Translations under genes and position numbers: made by a program
The notes under the pieces: model-generated
Told to the model about the DNA's origin: nothing
What the model saw: the letters and a program-made list of their open reading frames with translations, nothing else
The model's database searches: none
Origin: Clostridia bacterium
Lineage (GTDB): Bacteria; Bacillota; Clostridia; Saccharofermentanales; Saccharofermentanaceae
Direction of reading: 5' to 3'
Length of the DNA: 64,000 bases
NCBI GenBank assembly: GCA_024403735.1
Contig: JAKSRG010000006.1
Span: 1-64,000 of the forward strand
In this document: piece by piece, positions 43,792 through 53,627 of the stretch
Position numbering within the stretch: the stretch's first letter is position 1
How the letters are laid out: each line of letters starts with the position of its first letter

Positions 43792-45675
43792 TTATCTGAA
43801 GCTCTTAACCCAGTTCTTAAGCGAATCTGGATAAACATTATCCATAACTGTCTTCACCATCTGCTCGTTAACTGGTCCATTCTTAGCCATCTTCTCCAAG
43901 ATAGCTACCTGGAGCTCCTCAATAGACATGTTGTCATAATCACTTCTTCTACTAATCTCTTCTGGATTGTAAATAGAATACTTCGCATCAAGATTATACT
44001 TTTTAGAAGCATTAATAAAGTCCTGATTTAAGATTTCTTCCTTAACTTCAGGCTTTGGCTCCTCCTGAACTACTGGTACCTTAGGTTCTTCCTTAACCTC
44101 AGGGATGATCTCAGGCTTCACTTCAACCTTAGCTGGAGCTTCTACCTTAGGCTCTTTTACCTCCTTAGTAGCTTCCTTCTTTATCTCTGCTGTTACTTTC
44201 TTTGTAACCTTCTTGGCTGCCTTTACTACCTTCTTCTCAGTCTCCTTAGCTACTACAGACTTATCTTCTGTAGCTTCAGTCTTAGCCACTGGAATTTCAC
44301 TAACAGTAGTGTCTTCAATATTCATCTCATCCCAGATCCAAGAAGGAATCCAAATCTCACCTGAGTTACCTGGGATGCGGCAATTGAGATTACCGTAACC
44401 AACATGAACTCTGTTACTAGAGAGCGCACCAACATACTCACCATCTGGGAGACCGCCAACATTAATATCAGCATCGTTGTCATCATTATTTACACCAACA
44501 ACTACAACCTGACCATCGAGACCACGAACATATGCATACTGGCGGTTTTTGAGCATTGCTTCGCGATAGTCGCCGTATGCTAAGATCTTGCTCTTCTGTC
44601 TGATGAGGCCGAGCTTACGGATGAGCTTAGTACACTCGTTATTAGTAAGCGCATCCTTGAAATCTTCATAGTTCAAATATGGGCGAAGTGAATCATCTGA
44701 ACCACGCTCCTTACGGCCATCAATTCCGAACTCCGAACCGTAGTACATAGATGGAATGCCTGGAAGAGTATAAGAAAGAATGTGCGCCAATGCATAATGT
44801 GCTTTGTTATTAAGCTTAGTATGGATACGCTCAACATCGTGATTATCAGTAAAGTTATAAAGACGGAAATTACTGCCGCCCATGCCATATAAGCGCTTAA
44901 CTGTATGAGCAATCTCGAAATAGTTGTGCTCGTTATGACCTGAATAAAGCGCCTTGTGGAGATGGTAATTTGTTACTGAGTGGAGTGTACCCTCGTTAAC
45001 CCAGCGGGAATACTCGCCGTGAATAACCTCACCCATGAGCCAGAAGTCTGGCTTAACTGTATCAGCAACCCAACGGAGCATCTTCATGAAGTCGAAGTCC
45101 AATACGTCAGCTGCATCTAGTCTAATACCATCGATATCGAACTCTGATACCCAAAATCTAATTACATCAGCGATATAGTCGCGTACTTCAGGATTTCTCT
45201 GATTGAGCTTAACAAGGAGATTATATCCTCCCCAGTTGTCGTATGAGAAACCATCGTTGTACTCGTTATTGCCCCAGAAATTAACATTGCAGTACCAATC
45301 TCTGTATCTAGAGTTCTCGCGATTAGCCTGAATATCTTTGAAAGCGAAGAAATCTCGTCCAGTGTGATTGAAAACACCATCAAGAATTACCCTAATGCCA
45401 TTCTTGTGACACTTAGCAACAAAATCCTTCAAATCCTGATTGTCACCTAATCTTGAATCGAGCTTCTTATAATCTGTTGTCTCATATCCGTGTCCAACTG
45501 ACTCGAATAAAGGACCAATATATATAGCGTTAAAACCACTATTCTTAATATGTGTAATCCATGGATCAAGATTACGAAGTCTGTGATTTACCTCCCCATA
45601 TGAATTCTGCTTCTCGGCACCCAATAGACCGAGAGGATAAATATGGTAGAAAACCGACTCGTCATACCATGCCAT
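43792..45675 (-). CDS. GH13 alpha-amylase family protein with Lys/Glu/Pro-rich C-terminal tail
   Basis: 627 residues, no signal peptide. The GH13 barrel fills about 1-440: DGVFNHTG, DGIRLDAAD (nucleophile Asp), GEVIHG (acid Glu) and NFTDNHD. It probably cleaves maltodextrin or glycogen-type sugars inside the cell. From about 465 to 550 the chain is a low-complexity Lys/Glu/Val/Pro region (KKVVKAAKK, EVKEEPK), followed by a compact helical end of about 75 residues with SIEELQVAILEKM. The tail is unusual for a cytoplasmic amylase and may bind a partner. The methyltransferase gene follows. Confidence 0.88.
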   Translation of the reverse strand: MAWYDESVFYHIYPLGLLGAEKQNSYGEVNHRLRNLDPWITHIKNSGFNAIYIGPLFESVGHGYETTDYKKLDSRLGDNQDLKDFVAKCHKNGIRVILDGVFNHTGRDFFAFKDIQANRENSRYRDWYCNVNFWGNNEYNDGFSYDNWGGYNLLVKLNQRNPEVRDYIADVIRFWVSEFDIDGIRLDAADVLDFDFMKMLRWVADTVKPDFWLMGEVIHGEYSRWVNEGTLHSVTNYHLHKALYSGHNEHNYFEIAHTVKRLYGMGGSNFRLYNFTDNHDVERIHTKLNNKAHYALAHILSYTLPGIPSMYYGSEFGIDGRKERGSDDSLRPYLNYEDFKDALTNNECTKLIRKLGLIRQKSKILAYGDYREAMLKNRQYAYVRGLDGQVVVVGVNNDDNDADINVGGLPDGEYVGALSSNRVHVGYGNLNCRIPGNSGEIWIPSWIWDEMNIEDTTVSEIPVAKTEATEDKSVVAKETEKKVVKAAKKVTKKVTAEIKKEATKEVKEPKVEAPAKVEVKPEIIPEVKEEPKVPVVQEEPKPEVKEEILNQDFINASKKYNLDAKYSIYNPEEISRRSDYDNMSIEELQVAILEKMAKNGPVNEQMVKTVMDNVYPDSLKNWVKSFR

Positions 45676-45780
45676 AAAATAATACCCACCTTACATAATT
45701 TTTTGCATGTTCTATTCTAACATTACATATTAGAAGTAAATATAAATAGACTGTAACGATTGTATGCTGATGTGAGCAGC

Positions 45781-45797
45781 GTGTTTTCGATATAGTC
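45781..45797 (+). repeat. Intergenic TTTTCGA-N4-GTC motif, site 3
   Basis: GTGTTTTCGATATAGTC, between the divergent GH13 and lipoprotein genes, about 105 bases upstream of the GH13 start and 115 bases upstream of the lipoprotein start. Confidence 0.5.
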
Positions 45798-45911
45798 GCA
45801 AAAAGAATAAAAATTTGGATTTTATTCAATATCTTAACTGTTTCTTTAACTTTATATTGTTAAATTACCGCGTGGTGAAATGCCGCACAACTTACTTTAA
45901 GGGGACTAATT

Positions 45912-46631
45912 ATGAAGAATATTAAGGTTTTAAAGAGTTTTGTCACACTCGCAGCAGCATCTTCAATGATCTGTGGATGCCTTATGCTCGCTGGATGTGA
46001 TGACAAAAATGACACTAGCGCTACAACAACTGCAGCTTCAGTTGTAGAAGCAACAACTACTTCAGCTACTGAAGAAGAAACTATCACAGTTGATGTAACT
46101 CCTGCTACTACAGAAGAAACAGAGTTCACTTATGAGACTGCTGCAATAACAGAATTCGAAGACAGCTACGTTCAGGCACTCGCACAGAAGTACCTAGATA
46201 GAAACATGTTCCTCGTTCCAGGCGAAGGTGACGAATTATCTTCTTTCGGTGAAGGCGTTGTTGAGGCATTCCTCGCACAGACAAATCAGCCAGAAGACGG
46301 CAGTGCTAGCACAGTAATGGAAATGTCTATCGTACTTCGTTTTGACACAGCTGAGCACGCACTCACTTCTTTTGAAGATCTTAGCGATGGAATTGCTACT
46401 GATGAGAATGTTGTATTCGTAGACAACGAAGTAGTTACATATTATGAACTCTCTGATTCGTCATCTACACTCTATGCCGAGATGGATAAGGAACACAACG
46501 TTGTAGTTTACTATCTCTACTACGATATCAGTGGCGCTTCAATTGAGCAGGTTGATACTGATGATGGCGCAGATTTGGCAGATGACGAGGTAGTTGAGAC
46601 TGCTGAGGAGACTGAAGCTGAAGAGGCTTAA
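45912..46631 (+). CDS. Acidic lipoprotein 1
   Basis: 239 residues. Lipoprotein signal with LAGC, followed by DDKNDTS and a Thr/Glu-rich linker to about residue 75. The folded part begins at about residue 85 (DSYVQALAQKYLDRNMF) and includes FDTAEHALTSFEDL and YYLYYD. The end is a Glu/Asp-rich tail. It is a paralogue of the next gene, sharing the signal, the linker type and the SYVxxLAQKYLD opening. Extracellular, function unknown. Confidence 0.82.
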   Translation: MKNIKVLKSFVTLAAASSMICGCLMLAGCDDKNDTSATTTAASVVEATTTSATEEETITVDVTPATTEETEFTYETAAITEFEDSYVQALAQKYLDRNMFLVPGEGDELSSFGEGVVEAFLAQTNQPEDGSASTVMEMSIVLRFDTAEHALTSFEDLSDGIATDENVVFVDNEVVTYYELSDSSSTLYAEMDKEHNVVVYYLYYDISGASIEQVDTDDGADLADDEVVETAEETEAEEA

Positions 46632-46790
46632 TTTTAAGTCAATTGGCAGATTACACTTGAACAATGCGAAATAGGGTGAGTTTTTTCTCTATTTTCGAAG
46701 TTTATAGCGGATAGATTGAATGTTATAGTACGTCTTGTGTTAATCGAACATAAGGCGAATAACAGATATATTTTAAGGAGAAATTTAAAA

Positions 46791-47522
46791 ATGAAGAAAG
46801 CAAAGATTTTCAAGAACGTTCTTTCAGTTGCAATTGCAGCATCAATGATGGTTGGTTGCTTCGCACTCACAGGTTGTGATGACAAGAAGGATGATAAGAA
46901 AGATGATAAGAAGTCTGAGAAAGTAGAAGACGAGGACGAAGAAGAGGAAACAACTACAACTACTACAGAAGCTGAAGTTGAAGAAACAGAAGAGACAGAA
47001 GAAACAACAGAAGAAACTGAGGAAACTATTGATATTGAGATCGATGAGTCAGATTTGGAAGATATCGACTTGAACGGTCTTATGGATGAAATCCCAACAT
47101 GTACAGCTGAAGACTTCTCTAACGAGTATGTTAGCGAGCTCGCTCAGAAGTATCTTGATAAGAACCTCATGGTAATCGACGCACTCTCAGAAGAGGGTTC
47201 AATTGATGCACCAGAAGTTGAGCACATCGACGAAGGTTTCATGAGCATGAGCGATTTCTTCGATCCAACAATGACAGAGATGATCATGGCTATGGTATAT
47301 CACTATGATGATGCTGATGCTTGTAAGAGCGCTTTTGATCAGACAGTTGAAGAAATGACATCTGAAATCTCAGATTACGAGATTGTTGAGACAGAAACAG
47401 GTACAACAATCACATTCGAAGAAGATGGCGGAATTGGTACAATTGAGTACAACGCTGACAACAATGTAATCGCAGTTGAAGTTTATTATGATTTGGCTGC
47501 TTTGATGGGTGAAGTTGAGTAA
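46791..47522 (+). CDS. Acidic lipoprotein 2
   Basis: 243 residues. LTGC lipobox, then DDKKDDKKDDKK and a long Glu/Thr run (linker to about residue 90). The folded part contains EYVSELAQKYLDKNLM, VYHYDDADACKSAFDQTVEEM and VYYDLAALM, aligning with lipoprotein 1. AAGGAG precedes the ATG; the frame runs further upstream without a start signal. The pair arose by tandem duplication. Ends at a terminator. Confidence 0.85.
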   Translation: MKKAKIFKNVLSVAIAASMMVGCFALTGCDDKKDDKKDDKKSEKVEDEDEEEETTTTTTEAEVEETEETEETTEETEETIDIEIDESDLEDIDLNGLMDEIPTCTAEDFSNEYVSELAQKYLDKNLMVIDALSEEGSIDAPEVEHIDEGFMSMSDFFDPTMTEMIMAMVYHYDDADACKSAFDQTVEEMTSEISDYEIVETETGTTITFEEDGGIGTIEYNADNNVIAVEVYYDLAALMGEVE

Positions 47523-47556
47523 TCAACATAGCTTAACTGATTTGTAATACTAATAT

Positions 47557-47606
47557 ATACCCTCTTTACTGGACACTAACATGAACCCGGTAAGGAGGGT
47601 ATTTTT
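47557..47606 (+). terminator. Terminator of the lipoprotein pair
   Basis: ATACCCTCTTTACTGG pairs with CCGGTAAGGAGGGTAT across a loop of about 14 bases, followed by TTTTA. It lies 35 bases past the stop of lipoprotein 2. Confidence 0.85.
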
Positions 47607-47710
47607 ATGAGTTGAGCAAAATATAAGTCCAACCAATTCTTTAGCGCGCCGCTTCTCGTAAACTAATCATTCGTAATATAACCACTGCACATCACAAAAT
47701 ACTCACACAC

Positions 47711-47749
47711 AAAAAATCCCACTGCCCTCAAACAAGAGAACAGTGGGAT
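47711..47749 (-). terminator. Terminator of the acyl-CoA synthetase gene
   Basis: ATCCCACTG (47716-47724) pairs with CAGTGGGAT (47741-47749). On the minus strand it is followed by a T run. It lies 26 bases past the stop. Confidence 0.88.
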
Positions 47750-47774
47750 GGTTGCTTATGAATTTATAACTAGA

Positions 47775-49412
47775 TTACTCAATCTCATTTTGATCTGCAA
47801 TCAAGTGAGCTGCGCCATAAATCTCACGGAGCTTAGGCTTCTCAATCTTACCTGTTGCATTACGAAGAACAGGAGCGAAGATAATCTTACGTGGACGCTT
47901 ATATCTTGGCATTCCCTGGTTGAAATCGTTAATCTCATCTTCAGTCATAATCATGCCTGGCTTAACTTCAACGATAGCACCTGCAATCTCACCAAGACGT
48001 GGGTCAGGAAGACCGATTACAGCAACGTCCTTAATCTTGTCATTCTTACGCATGTAGTCTTCAATCTCTACTGGGTAGAGGTTCTCACCACCAGATACGA
48101 TAACGTCCTTCTTACGGTCAACAAGATAGATAAATCCATCTTCATCCTGCTTAGCAACGTCACCTGTGTAGAGCCATCCATCTTTGAGAACTTCGTTAGT
48201 TGCTTCTGGGTTCTTATAGTAGCACTCCATTACACCAGGACCCTTAACACAAAGCTCACCTGCTTCGCCCTTAGCTACTGGCTCACCCTTACCATCTACA
48301 ATCTTGCACTCCCAGCCGTAGCCTGGAACACCAATAGCACCAACCTTGTGAACATTTTCTACGCCGAGGTGTACACAACCAGGTCCGATAGATTCTGAAA
48401 GACCATAGTTAGTATCATACTGATGATGTGGGAAATACTCGAGCCATCTCTTGATAAGTGACTTAGGTACTGGCTGTGCACCGATGTGCATAAGTCTCCA
48501 CTGATCGAGTTTGAAGTCAGAAATCTTGAGGTCTCCTCTATCAAGTGCATCGAGAATATCCTGAGCCCATGGTACGAGAAGCCATACGATTGTACAGTGC
48601 TCCTGAGATACTGCGTTGAAAATATATTCTGGCTTTGTTCCTACGAGGATAACGCCCTTAGAAGCGCTTACCAAGCTACCCATCCAGTGCATCTTAGCAC
48701 CTGTGTGATAGAGAGGTGGAATACAAAGGAAGCAGTCATCACGACCTGTTGAGTGGTGGTTCTGCTCAGTAGCTGCAGCATGCATAAGACTTCTGTGCTT
48801 ATGAAGGATAGCCTTAGGGAAACCAGTTGTTCCTGAACTGAAGTAGATAGCACCCTCATCATCATCTGAGATAGGTACATTAGGTGCCTCTGATGAATAG
48901 TTCATAACGAGGTCTCTATAGCTCTCAGCGAATGTTGGACATGTAGCACCAACGAACATGAGTGTTCTGTTCTTAGCGAGCTTCTCTTCTACTGCCTCAA
49001 TACGACCGATAAACTCAGGTCCAAAGAGGAGGATGTCGAGATCTGCGAGATCTGCACAATACAAAATCTCATCTGATGTGTATCTAAAGTTAAGTGGTAC
49101 TGCCACAGCGCCAGTCTTAAGAATACCAAAATAGATTGGGAGCCACTCGAGGCAGTTCATCATGAGAATACCAATCTTATTACCGCGACCGATACCTCTG
49201 CTCATGAGCATATTAGCAAAACGGTTAGCCTTCTCGTCGAAAACCTTCCATGTAATTTCACGTCTGTAAGCCTGTGTTGTCGTAGGCTGGATGAGTTCAT
49301 ACTCTTTCCATGTGATGTGTCCAGCTTCCTGCTGTGCTGGATTAAGTTCTACAAGTGCTACTTCATCGCCGTATAACTTGGCATTACGCTCCAAATACTC
49401 CGTAATAGGCAT
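47775..49412 (-). CDS. Acyl-CoA synthetase (AMP-forming), long-chain fatty acid type
   Basis: 545 residues of the ANL superfamily. The ATP-binding P-loop is YFSSGTTGFPKA; then LSESIGPG in the mid region, YTGDVAKQDEDG with the adenylate-binding Asp, DRKKDVIVSGGENLYP and a C-terminal GKIEKPKL with the catalytic Lys. It would activate a carboxylic acid as acyl-AMP and then acyl-CoA. Substrate chain length is not readable. It stands alone. A reading frame of 216 codons on the other strand over its 3' part is a shadow. Confidence 0.9.
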   Translation of the reverse strand: MPITEYLERNAKLYGDEVALVELNPAQQEAGHITWKEYELIQPTTTQAYRREITWKVFDEKANRFANMLMSRGIGRGNKIGILMMNCLEWLPIYFGILKTGAVAVPLNFRYTSDEILYCADLADLDILLFGPEFIGRIEAVEEKLAKNRTLMFVGATCPTFAESYRDLVMNYSSEAPNVPISDDDEGAIYFSSGTTGFPKAILHKHRSLMHAAATEQNHHSTGRDDCFLCIPPLYHTGAKMHWMGSLVSASKGVILVGTKPEYIFNAVSQEHCTIVWLLVPWAQDILDALDRGDLKISDFKLDQWRLMHIGAQPVPKSLIKRWLEYFPHHQYDTNYGLSESIGPGCVHLGVENVHKVGAIGVPGYGWECKIVDGKGEPVAKGEAGELCVKGPGVMECYYKNPEATNEVLKDGWLYTGDVAKQDEDGFIYLVDRKKDVIVSGGENLYPVEIEDYMRKNDKIKDVAVIGLPDPRLGEIAGAIVEVKPGMIMTEDEINDFNQGMPRYKRPRKIIFAPVLRNATGKIEKPKLREIYGAAHLIADQNEIE

Positions 49413-49504
49413 GTTTCTATCTCCTTCCGAGCCCTAACATCGGGCACACTACAAAATCTTCTCGTGAGAACACGCGTATGGATAAATCATATCATTTTTT
49501 ATGG

Positions 49505-49521
49505 TTGTTTTCGAGAGGGTC
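49505..49521 (+). repeat. Intergenic TTTTCGA-N4-GTC motif, site 4
   Basis: TTGTTTTCGAGAGGGTC, between the HD-GYP stop and the acyl-CoA synthetase start. On the minus strand it lies about 93 bases upstream of that start. Confidence 0.5.
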
Positions 49522-49535
49522 AATTACTCAACAAA

Positions 49536-50933
49536 TTAGTTATTAACTGCGTTCACTACATCCTTCTCGAAAGAGTTGAAAGCCTCTTCAATCAAGTTGA
49601 TTGAATCGAGGAATGCATCTACAACGATTGGGTCGAAGTGTGTGCCTGTCTCGCTCTTGATAATCTTGATTGCCTTCTTAACTGGCATTGCTTCCTTGTA
49701 GCATCTCTTTGCTGTGAGGGCATCGAAAACATCCGCTACAGCCATGATACGTGCGCAAAGTGGAATAGCCTCGCCGCTTAGGTTTTCTGGGTAACCCTTG
49801 GCACTTCCGTCCCACCACTCATGGTGGTAAGCAGCCATATCTATAGCCATGTCGAGATAAGAGAATTCACCGAGGTGCGCCTTAGTATGAGTTAAGAGCT
49901 TACGGCCTTCTTCTGCGTGTGTTTTCATGATCTCGAACTCCTCAGAAGTAAGTCTTCCTGGCTTGTTCAAAATGAGGTCAGATACGTGAATCTTACCGAT
50001 ATCGTGAAGTGGCGCAGCAACCTTAATGTCGTTGATGAACTGATCTGTCATGTACTCTTTGTATGGACCACGCTTGAGGTTATCAGCAATAATCTCAACG
50101 TACTTAGCAGTTCTCTGGATGTGACCACCAGTGTTCTCGTCACGATTCTCGACGATTTCTGCCATCATTACGATGATGTTGAACTGCATGTCTGAGACTT
50201 TATCTGAATAGTAAACTCGCTTGTTACCTACGAGTACAACGATGATAACGATTACCGTCATGATAAATGTACTAATACCAAGGAGGATAACTGTGTAATC
50301 TTGCTTGGATATACCAAATCCAGAGAACCACATCTGTGCTCCTACTGGTCTCTCGATACCAAGAAGATTAGAGAACAACAACTCGAATATGCCTACAAAG
50401 CAAAGGAGACCTTTCTCAACCTTACTAAGGCTTCTATTGGCTGTAGTTCCAATTGCTAGCGCGTCAGCTACTTCGCTACTCCTAGCTGGATCAAAAAATG
50501 TGCTGTGCTTAGCAAGGAAACGAGTTACAAATACAAGGATAAGGATGAATATTGTCTGAAGAATAATTCTGTTATAAAGGAGTGCATCACCCTTAAGCTT
50601 ATTGATGTATCCAGGCATAACAACAAATGGCACGAATAGGCCATCCATGATACCCATAATAGGGACTGCCAATAGCACACCAGTAATCTTTAGGGACTCA
50701 CGTCCAAATACAATCCATATCGCACCCATAATGATTACGAACGTACTAACGAAGTCACCACTACATACAGACGCTGATATGATACCGAACAAAGTCAGAA
50801 GATGAAATGTAATCTGCTCCTTACCTGCAATACCTTTCTCAAAGAATAGATACTTGGCGACAAGAATGAAGCCCAAGTAAATAACCAGGCCCTCAGAGAT
50901 GTCAGAAAAAATCGACAGCGCGTTAAGATTCAT
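49536..50933 (-). CDS. HD-GYP domain membrane protein (cyclic-di-GMP phosphodiesterase)
   Basis: 465 residues. The N-terminal half has about seven hydrophobic segments and probably senses a signal. The HD-GYP domain follows: metal-binding His-Asp at 310-311 (PLHDIGKIH), HHEWWDGSAKGYP at 370-382 and VADVFDALTA. Proteins of this kind hydrolyse cyclic-di-GMP to GMP. It lies 48 bases after the GGDEF gene on the same strand, so synthesis and breakdown enzymes are encoded together. GAGG precedes the ATG. Confidence 0.92.
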   Translation of the reverse strand: MNLNALSIFSDISEGLVIYLGFILVAKYLFFEKGIAGKEQITFHLLTLFGIISASVCSGDFVSTFVIIMGAIWIVFGRESLKITGVLLAVPIMGIMDGLFVPFVVMPGYINKLKGDALLYNRIILQTIFILILVFVTRFLAKHSTFFDPARSSEVADALAIGTTANRSLSKVEKGLLCFVGIFELLFSNLLGIERPVGAQMWFSGFGISKQDYTVILLGISTFIMTVIVIIVVLVGNKRVYYSDKVSDMQFNIIVMMAEIVENRDENTGGHIQRTAKYVEIIADNLKRGPYKEYMTDQFINDIKVAAPLHDIGKIHVSDLILNKPGRLTSEEFEIMKTHAEEGRKLLTHTKAHLGEFSYLDMAIDMAAYHHEWWDGSAKGYPENLSGEAIPLCARIMAVADVFDALTAKRCYKEAMPVKKAIKIIKSETGTHFDPIVVDAFLDSINLIEEAFNSFEKDVVNAVNN

Positions 50934-50981
50934 TGCCTCACTCTATAACATCAACCTTAAGCGATATAACATTTGCCCTAA

Positions 50982-52115
50982 TTATGTACGCTTATATTCA
51001 GGATGAACGCTATAAAACTCCTTCTTATCAATATACATACTAGTCTCGGCGTCATTAATAAGTTTTAGCGCATCTCCACCCTTGCCGAAGGCGAAGCCTG
51101 TTGCCGCAACTGCAATACCGTCAGACTTAATCTTCGCATCAAATTCCTTTGCCCTTGAAATAAAATGCGATTTGCTCATATGAGAAACAAATATAACAAA
51201 CTCATCACCACTTATTCTGTAGATCTGATTGTTATCGAAATTAGACTTGGCCATATTAGAGAACTTAAGGATAAGCTCGTCACCTGCCTTGTGACCGAAA
51301 TTATCATTAGTGTATTTAAGGCCATTAATATCACAGAAAAGAACACCAAGGTTCTCATAACTTATGAAACTATTGCACTTCTCATTGAAAGCTAATCTGT
51401 TAGCTAATCCAGTGAGCTCATCCTGATGTGCCAATACAAGACTCGCATTCTCTCTTTCCACGAGACTTTCTTCCCTATCAGCCTGAAGGAGAACATGCAT
51501 AACAAGAACGTCTAACGCCAATGCTGCAATCGAGAATGCCATATCATCTTTAATCAAGTTGATAATGATAAATACGAATGGTATGAAAACAAATAGCACA
51601 GCAGCAACGGAATCACGAATTCCCATAATTTTAACGTTAACCAGTACGAGAATTGCAATATAAGCAAACAATCCTACATAGCTAAACAAATAGAAGTCAT
51701 ACAATTCACCATTCTGATATACTCCATGCTCAATAGTAAAAAGATTACCAGATATGCCCATAAAGAATGTCACGATAGAAGCGATAACAGCATAACCTGT
51801 TCCAAAAGCAAAGAACCCATGTGATATCTTTACGTTGTTAGATACAGTGATGTACAGATAATTGAGGAAAAAGCTGAAAACAATGTACGGCACAATAAAA
51901 TCTAACATTGTTACAATATAGAGAACTATCTCGTTACCACCGCCTGGATAAGTTGAGATTGCATCACAAACAAGCGTAGCAAGTATCGATACGCACAGAG
52001 ATATAAATGCCCTATTCTTAGGGGCATCTGTTCTATCTGCAAATATATTGGCCAACATGATGATAAGTACTACCAACATGCCAAATATCTCAGTTGCAAA
52101 TACGGCGGTATTCAA
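50982..52115 (-). CDS. GGDEF domain diguanylate cyclase, membrane-bound
   Basis: 377 residues. Six or seven membrane segments fill residues 1 to about 210, followed by a GGDEF domain from about 230 (HQDELTGLANRLAFNE, DINGLKYTNDNFGHKAGDE). The active-site motif is SGDEF at 302-306, a variant tolerated in active cyclases. No RxxD inhibitory site is obvious before it. The start codon appears to be TTG behind GAGAGG. It probably makes cyclic-di-GMP, opposing the HD-GYP protein encoded next. Confidence 0.88.
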   Translation of the reverse strand: MNTAVFATEIFGMLVVLIIMLANIFADRTDAPKNRAFISLCVSILATLVCDAISTYPGGGNEIVLYIVTMLDFIVPYIVFSFFLNYLYITVSNNVKISHGFFAFGTGYAVIASIVTFFMGISGNLFTIEHGVYQNGELYDFYLFSYVGLFAYIAILVLVNVKIMGIRDSVAAVLFVFIPFVFIIINLIKDDMAFSIAALALDVLVMHVLLQADREESLVERENASLVLAHQDELTGLANRLAFNEKCNSFISYENLGVLFCDINGLKYTNDNFGHKAGDELILKFSNMAKSNFDNNQIYRISGDEFVIFVSHMSKSHFISRAKEFDAKIKSDGIAVAATGFAFGKGGDALKLINDAETSMYIDKKEFYSVHPEYKRT

Positions 52116-52321
52116 AATGCTTTCCTCTCAAAAATAGTATTCACAAATCAAAATATCTACTAATCACCTAGTGAACTATATAATAATCAAAAATCTATTA
52201 GATTTCTCGCGTAATATGTAATATTAACTAACATTTAACATTTAACTAAATCAACATTAATGATTAGGTATTCACATTGATTGTCTGATAGAATCTAAAC
52301 ATCAACATAACGGGGTGTGCT

Positions 52322-53626
52322 ATGGGATTATTCAAAATAATTAGCGATTCAGTTTCATCTGAGATAAAAGATCAGTATCTGGAATATTTTACCTGTGACA
52401 GCATGGGACAGGACATGCTCTGCATGCGAGCAACACATGTTAATCGCAAAGGCAATAATAATGGCTCAACTGATGTAATATCAGCAGGATCAAGAATACT
52501 AGTCCCACCTAAAACTGCTGCAATACTTGTCGACAACGGCAATGTTGTTCAGGTCTGCAACGAAGGAACTTATGAATGGAAAGACTCTACTTCTGGTTCA
52601 GTCCTTGGTAAGTCTAAGGTTGGTTCAATTCTAGGCGATGCATGGGACAGATTTAGATTTGCTGGTGAAGTTGCCAAGTATCAACGAATCTACTACATCA
52701 ATCTTATGGAGATACGTGATGCGCGCTGTAAGAATGAATTCAAACTCCCATACCTTGATGAAGAATATGGTAATGTCTATCTCGAATTCAGAATTGTTTT
52801 CTCATTCGTTATTGTTGATCCAGAGCTTTTCTACAAAAACATTACTGGTGATGGCAACTGTACTACAGAAGATCTTATTGGTACTTTCGAAAATCCTAAG
52901 CAAATGGTTACGGAAGTTGAGGATATTACTTCTCAAGAGATATCTAAGCTCTCAAAGGAAGGCGTCAAGTATGCATATCTGATGTCTCACAGAAGTGAAC
53001 TCGATAACAAGATTATTGAAGCAATTAATAAAAAATGGCACGAAAAGCGTGGAATTGAGTTGTTCAGCCTAACTCTGATGATTAACGGTGACGCAACAAC
53101 TCGTAAGAGAATTGAGACTTATGACCAGGCGAAGATTTTCTCAGAAGATCCAGGAGCACTATCTTCTCAGTATATCCTAGCAGTAACAGAAGCCCAGAAG
53201 ACTGCTGCTGGCAACTCTGCTGGCGCCATGACTGGAATGGCTGGACTTGGCATGGCAACCCAGAGTGCTACTACTCAGGCCGCGTTCGATATGTTAGGCA
53301 AGTCTAGTCTTGCAGAAGCTCAGGCTATAGCTGCCGCTACAAGCCAATCACCATCTAACAGTATCGTGAATAACGAGCAGCCAGATTATGTTCCGCCAAC
53401 ACCTGAGAAAGTTCCAACTCAACAACCACAGGTAACTCATCCTGAAAGCCATAAGTTCGAGATACCAACTCCACAAAAGACATTTACAAGCAGTAGTAAT
53501 CCAAATATTATTGTGAAGAAAGAGAAATGTCCTAACTGCAAATACATTCCTGTTGAGGGTGTATTCAAAGGCAAATTCTGCGAGAACTGTGGACAACCAA
53601 TTAACAGATGGTGGGAGAAAAAGTAA
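52322..53626 (+). CDS. SPFH domain protein with C-terminal zinc ribbon (YdjI-like)
   Basis: 434 residues. An SPFH/virion-core-like domain spans about 30-290 (SRILVPPKTAAILVDNG, then a long helical region). A Gly/Ala/Gln and Pro-rich linker follows, and residues near 397-422 form a zinc ribbon: CPNCKYIP and CENCGQ. This is the layout of Bacillus YdjI, which sits at the membrane together with PspA-type stress proteins. It precedes and nearly touches a phosphoesterase gene. Confidence 0.85.
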   Translation: MGLFKIISDSVSSEIKDQYLEYFTCDSMGQDMLCMRATHVNRKGNNNGSTDVISAGSRILVPPKTAAILVDNGNVVQVCNEGTYEWKDSTSGSVLGKSKVGSILGDAWDRFRFAGEVAKYQRIYYINLMEIRDARCKNEFKLPYLDEEYGNVYLEFRIVFSFVIVDPELFYKNITGDGNCTTEDLIGTFENPKQMVTEVEDITSQEISKLSKEGVKYAYLMSHRSELDNKIIEAINKKWHEKRGIELFSLTLMINGDATTRKRIETYDQAKIFSEDPGALSSQYILAVTEAQKTAAGNSAGAMTGMAGLGMATQSATTQAAFDMLGKSSLAEAQAIAAATSQSPSNSIVNNEQPDYVPPTPEKVPTQQPQVTHPESHKFEIPTPQKTFTSSSNPNIIVKKEKCPNCKYIPVEGVFKGKFCENCGQPINRWWEKK

Positions 53627-53627
53627 A

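Noticed and set aside
47748-48398. 216-codon open frame opposite the acyl-CoA synthetase gene
   Set aside because: It mirrors a well-supported gene on the other strand with biased codons, which commonly leaves the antisense frame open.
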